From positions 1 through 20,957 of the forward strand of contig CANRAT010000023.1 of the NCBI GenBank assembly GCA_947628685.1: a stretch of 20,957 nucleotides of DNA, given 5' to 3'. Shown here piece by piece: positions 14,176 through 20,957 of the stretch (position 1 is its first letter; each line of letters starts with the position of its first letter). The position numbers were made by a program, and so were the translations under genes. Origin of the DNA: an uncultured Bacilli bacterium. Its GTDB lineage: Bacteria; Bacillota_I; Bacilli_A; RF39; UBA660. The notes under the pieces are model-generated. The model was not told the origin of the DNA. It ran no database searches and was given only the letters and a program-made list of their open reading frames with translations.

Positions 14176-15420
14176 CTATTCGCTAAAGAAATATCCAAAT
14201 ATTCTCTCTAGCATTGAATTCGATGTACCTGATTTTCTAGAACCTATAGTTGTCATCTGATAGGCTTCGCTATCATTAACCATACTATAATCTTTATTTT
14301 TTAATTTTAACTTACTTATAAAGTATACTATATTTCCTATGCAAGAAGAATATATATTATCACGTATTCCAAGCATCTTAACATTACCTATGTTAGCGCC
14401 ATCTCCAAATACATCTCTAACAACATATTCAAATCCTAGCATATTACTAGTACCACCTGTAATTATAATATAATCTATTTTACGACTTGTCAAGAGATTT
14501 ATCTCTTTTTTTGCTTCGTTTAATATTTCTTGTAATCTTGACATTACTATTTCTGATAATTCAAATTGATTAATTTTAACATTTGTATCTTGAACATTTT
14601 TAACTTCAACTATATCATTAACACTTGCATTTTTCTTGTGTGCTAAAGCAAATTTAATTTTGAGTTTATTTGCAGTATTCATATCAACCTTATACATATA
14701 AGATATGTCACTGTCTACGTTTTTACCACCCATATTAATTACACTACTTTTTACTAAAATACTTCTATTATATAAAGATACATTTGTAATATCACTACCA
14801 ATATTAATAATAGCCCCAACTTTTTCTTCAAATAATTTATTATTGAATGAATATAGGTCTCCAATATTGTTAAGTGATATATCAACAACCTCTATACCAA
14901 TACTTTCAAGTAAACTTACAACAGAATATACATTCTTTTTTGGAGTAGTAACTAAAACCGCACGACATCCAAGTATTGAACATTTCATTCCTTTTGGATT
15001 TTTAATTAATGTTTTATCATCTACTGTATAATCTATTGGAAGTATTGTTACCATCTCTCTTGAATTATATGGATTTGATTTTGAAGAGGCTTCTAAAACT
15101 CTTATAATATCATCACTAGTAATAATTCCTTCAGGATTAGTTATTTTAACACTTCCCTTTATTACATTATATTCTGCATTAAATGATGGAACGCTAGTAA
15201 TTACTTTTTTAATACTTATACCAAGCATTCCCTCTATTTCTTGAATTGCATTTTTAACACTTTCTTTAGCAAGTTCAAAATCAGTTATTAATCCTTTTTT
15301 TATTCCTTTAGACTTATATGAAGATGCAGCCAGTAAATTCAACTTATTTTGATATAATTCTGAAACAACTATTTTTATTGTATCAGAACCTATATCAAGA
15401 CTTGTATAAATATGCTTCAT
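14176..15420 (-). CDS. ftsA: Cell division protein FtsA
   Basis: This actin-like ATPase tethers FtsZ filaments to the membrane and recruits the divisome. The protein has 414 residues. The phosphate-1 motif is SLDIGSDTIKIVV (7-19). The SHS2/1C subdomain follows, around KKVITSVPSFNAEYN. Phosphate-2 lies at GAIINIGSDITNVSLY, and the adenosine motif at DYIIITGGTSNMLG. The C-terminus (SMLERIFGYFF) is a short amphipathic helix that acts as the membrane-targeting sequence. The ATG lies eight bases after AGGAG. It is the first gene of an ftsA-ftsZ unit. The promoter's -35 is nested in the terminator hairpin of the upstream gene. Confidence 0.95.
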   Translation of the reverse strand: MKHIYTSLDIGSDTIKIVVSELYQNKLNLLAASSYKSKGIKKGLITDFELAKESVKNAIQEIEGMLGISIKKVITSVPSFNAEYNVIKGSVKITNPEGIITSDDIIRVLEASSKSNPYNSREMVTILPIDYTVDDKTLIKNPKGMKCSILGCRAVLVTTPKKNVYSVVSLLESIGIEVVDISLNNIGDLYSFNNKLFEEKVGAIINIGSDITNVSLYNRSILVKSSVINMGGKNVDSDISYMYKVDMNTANKLKIKFALAHKKNASVNDIVEVKNVQDTNVKINQFELSEIVMSRLQEILNEAKKEINLLTSRKIDYIIITGGTSNMLGFEYVVRDVFGDGANIGNVKMLGIRDNIYSSCIGNIVYFISKLKLKNKDYSMVNDSEAYQMTTIGSRKSGTSNSMLERIFGYFFSE

Positions 15421-15446
15421 CGTATCATCTCCTACAATCTATAATA

Positions 15447-15475
15447 ATTATACTATAAAATATAAAAAAAGTAAA
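15447..15475 (-). promoter_or_regulatory. Sigma-A promoter of ftsA-ftsZ
   Basis: On the minus strand TTTACT (15475-15470), a 17-bp spacer and TATAAT (15452-15447). The -35 lies in the 3' arm of the hairpin that terminates the RNase J-like gene. Confidence 0.65.
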
Positions 15476-15491
15476 AACATTTTTTACTTTT
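15464..15491 (-). terminator. Terminator of the RNase J-like gene
   Basis: An 11-bp stem (15467-15477 with 15481-15491) with a CAT loop is followed on the minus strand by a T run. Confidence 0.8.
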
Positions 15492-15521
15492 CATTAAAAT
15501 ACTTTATTTGTAATTGATTTT

Positions 15522-17165
15522 CTATACTTCTTGTACAACTATTACTATCATAGGTTTACTTTCAGTTTCTTTATAGAAATACTTACCTAATTTATCTCTT
15601 ATATCAAGTTTTAATTTATTATAATCTATATAATTTTCTTTTATATTTTCTTTTAATATATCTTGAACTATATTTTCTGCTTCTTTTATTATATCTATAT
15701 TATCTTTAACATATATAAAACCTTTACTTAATATATTTGGTCCATTTACAATAGTTCTAGTTTTTTTATCTATATTAGCGTTTACTATAACTATACCACT
15801 ATCTGATAGCATTTCTCTATCTTTTAATACTAAATCTCCTATATCACCTGCAGTTTTACCATCTATTAATATATCTTCAACAGGTACTTTATCCATAGTA
15901 TCAACAAGAGTTCCATCTATAAATGTTGCGACCTCACCATTTAAGTTCAATATTATATTATCTAGAGGTATATTTAACATTTTTGCTACTAAGGCATTTT
16001 CTACTTGATCTTTATATTCACCTATTATTGGAAAATAATACTTTGGTTTCATTAAATTAATCATAAGCATTATATCTTCTGAAGATGCATGAGGAGATAA
16101 TAATTTCTTAGATAGTATTATTAGTTTTGACCCTACTTTTGATATTTTATTAAATACTCTATTTGCAGTAATTTCACTTCCTGCATATAAAGGCGATAAC
16201 ATTGCTATAGTATCAGTATCTTTTAAAGTAACAAATTTATCTGAATTTCTAAGTATTCTTTTTAAACTTGAATATGGTTTTTCTCTTTCATTAGATATTA
16301 TTACTATTATACCTTCATCTGTTACGTGATTAATTGGCAATATTCTTTCTCTATCAAAATTTATATATTTTAATTCAATACCTTTAAATATTATACTTTC
16401 TAGTGCTTTACCCATTATTACTACATTTCTATTTGTTTTAGATATTTCATCAAATACTTCTTGTATTCTATATATTTGATTTTCAAATATGTTAAAGAAT
16501 AATCTTCCTTCATTATTTGCTATTACCTCTCTTACAAGAGCACTCGATCTATGATTTGGACTTGTAAAGCCTTTTTTATCTGCATAAAGTGACTCATTCA
16601 TAAGGCAAAGTACATTTTGTTTACCAATATACGCTAGTTTACCTATATCAGTTGAATAAGGTCCCATCATTGATGGATCAAATAAGTAATTGCCACTATA
16701 TACAATAGATCCATCAGATGTATTTAATACATATAAGTAACTATCTGGTATTGAATGGGATATTTGTATTGGAAATACGCTTTCAGTTTTAAAATCTATT
16801 TTCTTACCTGCTTTAATCTCTATTAAATTAGCGTTTTTAATACCACTTTCTTCTAAATCTTGCTTGATTATTTCAAGAGTAAATTTACCTCCATATATTT
16901 TTAAATCAGGTAAATCTACTAACATATCAGATATCGCACCCATTTGTTCATCGTGCCCATGTGTAATAAATAAACCTTTAATTCTATCTTTATTTTCTTT
17001 TAAGTAGTCATAATTTGGTATTATATAATCTACTCCAAGTAATTTATCGTCTGCATGTTTTAAACCTGCTTCAAATACATATATATTTTTATCTACTTCA
17101 ACTACATACATATTCTTTCCTACTTCGTTTTGACCACCTAAAGCAAATATTCTAATTTTACTCAT
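15522..17165 (-). CDS. rnjB: RNase J family protein with degenerate active site (J2-like)
   Basis: This protein has 547 residues in the beta-CASP metallo-beta-lactamase layout of RNase J, which processes and degrades mRNA from the 5' end. The fold is recognisable throughout (GGQNEVGKNMYVVE, GVDYIIPN, HSIPDS, SPHASSEDIMLM, and the C-terminal domain ending MIVIVVQEV). The metal ligands are eroded. THGHEDH reads THGHDEQ here (His69 and His71 kept, the next Asp and His lost). The GD motif reads SGN (Asp to Asn159), and PVHGE reads PIIGE (His to Ile381). This pattern fits the RNase J2-type subunit, which has little or no activity of its own and works with RNase J1. The AGGAGG site four bases before the ATG supports the start. 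The gene has its own promoter and terminator. Confidence 0.85.
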   Translation of the reverse strand: MSKIRIFALGGQNEVGKNMYVVEVDKNIYVFEAGLKHADDKLLGVDYIIPNYDYLKENKDRIKGLFITHGHDEQMGAISDMLVDLPDLKIYGGKFTLEIIKQDLEESGIKNANLIEIKAGKKIDFKTESVFPIQISHSIPDSYLYVLNTSDGSIVYSGNYLFDPSMMGPYSTDIGKLAYIGKQNVLCLMNESLYADKKGFTSPNHRSSALVREVIANNEGRLFFNIFENQIYRIQEVFDEISKTNRNVVIMGKALESIIFKGIELKYINFDRERILPINHVTDEGIIVIISNEREKPYSSLKRILRNSDKFVTLKDTDTIAMLSPLYAGSEITANRVFNKISKVGSKLIILSKKLLSPHASSEDIMLMINLMKPKYYFPIIGEYKDQVENALVAKMLNIPLDNIILNLNGEVATFIDGTLVDTMDKVPVEDILIDGKTAGDIGDLVLKDREMLSDSGIVIVNANIDKKTRTIVNGPNILSKGFIYVKDNIDIIKEAENIVQDILKENIKENYIDYNKLKLDIRDKLGKYFYKETESKPMIVIVVQEV

Positions 17166-17198
17166 AGTTCCTCCTTTCTTTAGATTTAGTGCTTATTA

Positions 17199-17227
17199 AT
17201 TATATCATCAAACATGAAAAAAAGCAA
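17199..17227 (-). promoter_or_regulatory. Extended -10 promoter of RNase J-like gene
   Basis: On the minus strand TTGCTT (17227-17222), a 17-bp spacer and TATAAT (17204-17199), with TGA directly upstream of the -10. Confidence 0.7.
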
Positions 17228-17235
17228 TTATTGTA

Positions 17236-19170
17236 CTATTTAATTATAACAAGTTTATGTAATGCTCTTGTCATAGAAACATATAAAAGTTTTAAATCTA
17301 ATATATTATCTTTAAAGTTATTTTTATTTACTATTATTACTGCATCAAATTCAAGTCCTTTAGATAAATAACTTGGAAGTATATTTATATTGCTATCAAA
17401 ATTAATATTATCTTTATCTATTAAGTTTATATCTATTTTATTACTTAAATCATTATATAATTTAACAGATTCATTTGCATCTTTAGTTATAATAGCAATT
17501 GTTTTATACTTTTCTTTTAATTCATTTATTATATCTAATAGATTTTTTGATGTATATTCTACATTATCACCATGTCTAATTACTGGAGTTGCTAAATCAA
17601 GATTAAGTTTTTCATTAATTTTATTTGCTTCATTCATAATTTCTATTGTAGTTCTATAACTTTTATTAAGTTTAAGTATAGATGCATTATCAAATATATC
17701 TAATAGACTCTCCCAAGAATTTATACTTCTATATGAATATAAACTTTGGGCTAAATCTCCATATATACTAAATGTTGCATTTTTAAATAATTTCTTTAAC
17801 ACATAAAAATTAAATTCTCCATAATCTTGTGCTTCATCTATTACAATATGCTTATAGTTATCAAAATTACTTCCAACCATTTTATATTTAATATACATGA
17901 GTGGATATATATCTTCTATATCGATTTCATTTATATTTATATTTTTAGTATCTATATTGTTATTTTTTAATATATTCATATAAATATCTTTAACTTTTAT
18001 ATTTAATACAGTAAAATATTTTTTTAAATAAATATTTATATTGTTTTTATAGTCATCTATTATCTTTTTGTCTATTTTATCTTTAATTAATTTTGATAGT
18101 ATCATATCATTATTTTCATTTATATACTTATTTATAAGTAATATTAATCTATCTATTCTACTTTTAACACTCTTATATATATTTTTATTTATCTCATCAT
18201 AAATACTTTTTATTAAACTGTTACTTAGTATTTTAACACCTCTAATATTAAAATCAGTATTAGGTAGTATTTCAAGTGTTTTAAAATAAGAATCTATTTC
18301 TTTTTTCATATTCATAGAAGTTTTAAAACTAGATATGTCATCTTTAACTTTTAATATATCTAGTGAATTATTTACTTTAAAAGATTCTTCTATATAGTTT
18401 AATGTGAGTTCTAAAGTAGTATATTCGCTAACGCCATTTACATTTAAATCAGGTAATATTCCTGATATATAACTTACAAAAAATTTATTAGGACCTATTA
18501 CCATATAATCACTAGGTTTATACAAATCTCTATAATTGTAAACTAGATATGCAATTCTGTGAAGTGCGACTGTAGTTTTACCACTTCCAGCAACACCCTG
18601 TACTATTAAGTTTTTAGTTATAGATTCTCTTATTATTTTATTTTGTTCACTTTGTATAGTAGATACTATATTTTTAAGTCTTGTATCCGCACTTACACTT
18701 AAGTATGGTTTTAATAATTCATCATTTGATACTGTATCTACATCATTGTAATTTATAAGTTTACTGTTTTCTATAGTGTACTGTCTTTTTAAAAGCAATT
18801 TACCAGATATTATTCCATCTGGAGAGTTATAATAAGCATCTCCAACATTAGAATCATAATATAGACTTGATATAGGAGCCCTCCAGTCTACTGTTATTAT
18901 ATTATTATCATAATCACTTACTCCAAGTTTTCCTATATAACATACATCTTTATTTGTCTTACTTTCAAAATCTATTCTAGCAAAATATGGTGAGTTTTTT
19001 GCTTTTTCAATTGAATTGATTTCACTTTCTAGTTTAAATTTTTCTTCTAACATTGCTTCATAATTATTTTTGTATAAATTTTTTAAGTTGCTTAATTTTA
19101 ATTTTGAGTCATCAATTACTTCATCATACTTATTTAGTGTATATGATAAGTGTTTTAACTCTTCTTCCAT
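17236..19170 (-). CDS. helD: HelD-like superfamily 1 helicase
   Basis: This protein has 644 residues. The N-terminal 60 residues are a charged helical region. A block typical of HelD follows (SPYFARIDFE, CYIGKLGV, VDWRAPISSLYYD, KRQYTIENSKLI). Walker A is GVAGSGKTT (about 192-200) and Walker B is VIDEAQD (about 443-449). Later motifs are NKSYRTT, LSKGLEFDAVII (motif V) and LYVSMTRALHKL (motif VI). HelD in Gram-positive bacteria binds RNA polymerase and releases it from stalled complexes. The WRAPISSLYY block favours HelD over PcrA/UvrD. It is shorter than the Bacillus protein, mostly through a reduced central region. A TTG at 19182 is in frame, but GGGAGG followed by ATG at 19170 is the better start. 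No convincing terminator hairpin follows its stop. Confidence 0.85.
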   Translation of the reverse strand: MEEELKHLSYTLNKYDEVIDDSKLKLSNLKNLYKNNYEAMLEEKFKLESEINSIEKAKNSPYFARIDFESKTNKDVCYIGKLGVSDYDNNIITVDWRAPISSLYYDSNVGDAYYNSPDGIISGKLLLKRQYTIENSKLINYNDVDTVSNDELLKPYLSVSADTRLKNIVSTIQSEQNKIIRESITKNLIVQGVAGSGKTTVALHRIAYLVYNYRDLYKPSDYMVIGPNKFFVSYISGILPDLNVNGVSEYTTLELTLNYIEESFKVNNSLDILKVKDDISSFKTSMNMKKEIDSYFKTLEILPNTDFNIRGVKILSNSLIKSIYDEINKNIYKSVKSRIDRLILLINKYINENNDMILSKLIKDKIDKKIIDDYKNNINIYLKKYFTVLNIKVKDIYMNILKNNNIDTKNININEIDIEDIYPLMYIKYKMVGSNFDNYKHIVIDEAQDYGEFNFYVLKKLFKNATFSIYGDLAQSLYSYRSINSWESLLDIFDNASILKLNKSYRTTIEIMNEANKINEKLNLDLATPVIRHGDNVEYTSKNLLDIINELKEKYKTIAIITKDANESVKLYNDLSNKIDINLIDKDNINFDSNINILPSYLSKGLEFDAVIIVNKNNFKDNILDLKLLYVSMTRALHKLVIIK

Positions 19171-19220
19171 ATAACCTCCCAATTAATAGCCTACGGCGTA
19201 TTATAATTATCTTACCCACC

Positions 19221-19249
19221 ATTCTACACTAAATAATTGATATTGTCAA
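19221..19249 (-). promoter_or_regulatory. Sigma-A promoter of helD
   Basis: On the minus strand TTGACA (19249-19244), a 17-bp spacer and TAGAAT (19226-19221). The leader of about 45 bases contains a short GCC/GGC inverted repeat near 19187-19195 that is too weak to call a regulatory structure. Confidence 0.8.
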
Positions 19250-19294
19250 TAGATATATTCGTTTATATTGCTTAATAACAATTAGAAATATTTT

Positions 19295-19326
19295 TTCATA
19301 TAAAAACTAGAGTAATTCTCTAGTTT
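19295..19326 (-). terminator. Terminator of the hybrid kinase gene
   Basis: A 9-bp stem (19304-19312 with 19318-19326) with a 5-base loop is followed on the minus strand by TTTTATATG. Confidence 0.75.
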
Positions 19327-19328
19327 AT

Positions 19329-20957
19329 CTATCCTAAATATTTATCGATTATATTAGCAATTCTATTATATTCATTTAATAACTCTTCATAGTGTTCCAT
19401 TATATAATCTACATCAGTTTCTTTTGATTTCATCTCGTGCTTTAAAGATATTTCTGCTAATTTTTTAAAACCTAAATATTTACTATCACTTTTTAATGCA
19501 TGTGCATCTATACTATACTCATTCATATTTTTTTCTTTTTTATTTTTTTCAAGTCTTGGCATTCTTTCTTTAGATTCTTCTTTAAATGTTTTTAGAGTTT
19601 CATTATACATATCAATATCTCCAAGAATTTCTATAGATGCATCAACATCAATATCATTTTCTTTTAAATAGTCAATATTCCCTTTACAATCAGTATTTTT
19701 ATTTTCTTCATTCATTTCATTTAATTTTTTATTTAATTTTTCTATATCATTATCGCTAATTTGTATAACTTTATGAATAGCTTCATCATTAGTAGTTTCA
19801 TAATTACTATTTAGACATTTATTTAATACTTTTTTAAGTGATTCTTTTTCTATTGGTTTAGAGATATAATCATTAAATCCTACTTCTATATATTTATTTG
19901 ATTTACCTTGTATAGCATCAGCAGTAAGCGCTACTACAGGAGTATTAAAGTTGGGTAGTTCTTTTAATCTTTTTAAAGCCTCTACTCCACTCATTTTTGG
20001 CATCATTATATCCATTAAAATTAAATCATAATTATTTTCTTTTACTTTTTCAATACATTCTTCTCCACTAAAAGCACTATCTATATTTAAGTTAAATTCT
20101 TTTAACATTTTGCTTGCTACTTTAATATTTAAATTATTATCATCTACTACTAATACATTTTTATTATCAAATGTTATTTTAGTATCTTCTAAGGATTTTT
20201 GAATATTTTGTTCTTTAGATATTTTTTGACTTATAAATACAGTAAATTTACTTCCCTCGCCATAAGTAGAATGTACAACTATATTACCACCCATTAATTC
20301 TACAAGTGATTTAGTAATAGCAAGACCAAGTCCTGTTCCTTCTATTGTAGTATTCATATCTTCTTCAAGTCTATTAAATTTAGTGAATAGTTTATCCATC
20401 TGTTCTTTTTTTATTCCTCTTCCTGTATCAGCAACAGTTATCTTTAATTTACACTCATCATTTGTATTAATTGAACTAACATTAAAGTCTATATAACCTT
20501 TTTCTGTATATTTAACTGCATTAGTTAATAAATTAGTTGCGATTTGTTTGATCTTACCTTTATCTCCATATAAATTTTCAGGTAAATCTAAAGCAAAATT
20601 ACATCTTAATTCTAATTCTTTTTCACCTATTCTAACTATAGTTAACTTTTTTAACTCTTCTAATACTTCTTTTAAATTATAATCTGTTTCAACTACTTCC
20701 ATTTTATCTGCTTCTATTTTACTAATATCTAGTATTCCATTTACTATTTCAAGTAAGTTTTGAGATGCCATAACAACATCAGTTGCATCTTCATGAATTT
20801 CATCTAAATCATTACTTGTTTTAATAACTTCTGAAAGTCCTACTATAGCATTTAGAGGCGTTCTTATCTCATGAGACATACTGCTTAAAAAGTCTGTTTT
20901 TGCTCTATTTGCCTTTTCTGCTTGATTTTTAGCGAGTTCAAGTTGATTAATCATTTT
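19329..20957 (-). CDS. Hybrid sensor histidine kinase, 5' end missing
   Basis: This is the C-terminal part of a multi-domain phosphorelay kinase. Counting from the Met at 20954, a coiled linker (ELAKNQAEKANRAKTDF) leads into HisKA with the phospho-acceptor His28 (SHEIRTPLNA). HATPase_c follows, with the N box NLLTNAVKY, the G1 box DTGRG and the G2 box EGTGLGL. The receiver domain has LVVDDN, the acceptor Asp315 (LMDIMMP), Thr344 and Lys366. The C-terminal Hpt domain has His485 (AHALKSDS). All catalytic residues are present. The linker is what normally follows a sensor or PAS domain, and the frame stays open to the window edge with no ribosome binding site visible, so the true start lies outside. 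The signal it senses and its output regulator cannot be told from this window. Confidence 0.9.
   Translation of the reverse strand, partial: KMINQLELAKNQAEKANRAKTDFLSSMSHEIRTPLNAIVGLSEVIKTSNDLDEIHEDATDVVMASQNLLEIVNGILDISKIEADKMEVVETDYNLKEVLEELKKLTIVRIGEKELELRCNFALDLPENLYGDKGKIKQIATNLLTNAVKYTEKGYIDFNVSSINTNDECKLKITVADTGRGIKKEQMDKLFTKFNRLEEDMNTTIEGTGLGLAITKSLVELMGGNIVVHSTYGEGSKFTVFISQKISKEQNIQKSLEDTKITFDNKNVLVVDDNNLNIKVASKMLKEFNLNIDSAFSGEECIEKVKENNYDLILMDIMMPKMSGVEALKRLKELPNFNTPVVALTADAIQGKSNKYIEVGFNDYISKPIEKESLKKVLNKCLNSNYETTNDEAIHKVIQISDNDIEKLNKKLNEMNEENKNTDCKGNIDYLKENDIDVDASIEILGDIDMYNETLKTFKEESKERMPRLEKNKKEKNMNEYSIDAHALKSDSKYLGFKKLAEISLKHEMKSKETDVDYIMEHYEELLNEYNRIANIIDKYLG

Noticed and set aside
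19171..19215. Short inverted repeat in the helD leader as a riboswitch or attenuator
   Set aside because: The paired arms are only about three bases long and the leader is too short for any riboswitch class I know.

Overview
The window is strongly AT-rich and looks like the chromosome of a low-GC, cell-walled Firmicute. It has SEDS/FtsA/FtsZ division genes, RNase J, HelD, a YlbJ-like protein, AGGAGG ribosome binding sites and near-consensus sigma-A promoters. TGA is used as a stop (for example by the prepilin peptidase), so this is the standard bacterial code and not the Mycoplasma code. The gene mix and very low GC suggest an uncultured gut-type Bacilli/Mollicutes-related lineage such as RF39. 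That placement is inference only.

Layout. 1-1722: a partial membrane protein with a repeat-rich tail, then a transcription unit of a NrtR-like regulator and a 41-residue membrane peptide. 1808-3977: a SEDS protein on the minus strand, then a tiny Gly/Tyr-rich membrane protein, peptide deformylase and a 26-residue membrane peptide on the plus strand. 4026-5725: a membrane-anchored protein with two InlB-type repeats, and a divergent YlbJ-like protein. 5698-12981: a type IV pilus/competence-pseudopilus island with two minor prepilins, a PilB ATPase, a PilD peptidase, a PilC platform protein, a YqfQ/VrrA-like protein and a large prepilin with a lectin-fold C-terminus. 13070-15420: ftsA-ftsZ. 15522-19170: an RNase J paralogue with a degraded active site, and a HelD-like helicase. 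19329-20957: a hybrid histidine kinase cut by the window edge.

The most interesting locus is the large prepilin at 11332-12981, which carries signs of two independent diversification mechanisms. Its promoter has a run of ten G (C10 on the plus strand, 13017-13026) between a TTGACA -35 and a TAGAAT -10, giving a 19-bp spacer. That is the classic arrangement for slipped-strand phase variation. Its last 41 codons look like the variable region of a diversity-generating retroelement: a lectin-fold terminus with many NNT/NNC codons and a GC-rich 3' end. No reverse transcriptase or template repeat is visible here. Read together, PilB, PilC and PilD would assemble a surface filament whose displayed adhesin may be both switched on or off and sequence-diversified. 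This is a hypothesis from sequence, not a demonstrated system.

No stretch longer than 300 bases is without a gene. The intergenic gaps are short and mostly filled by recognisable promoters and hairpin terminators.
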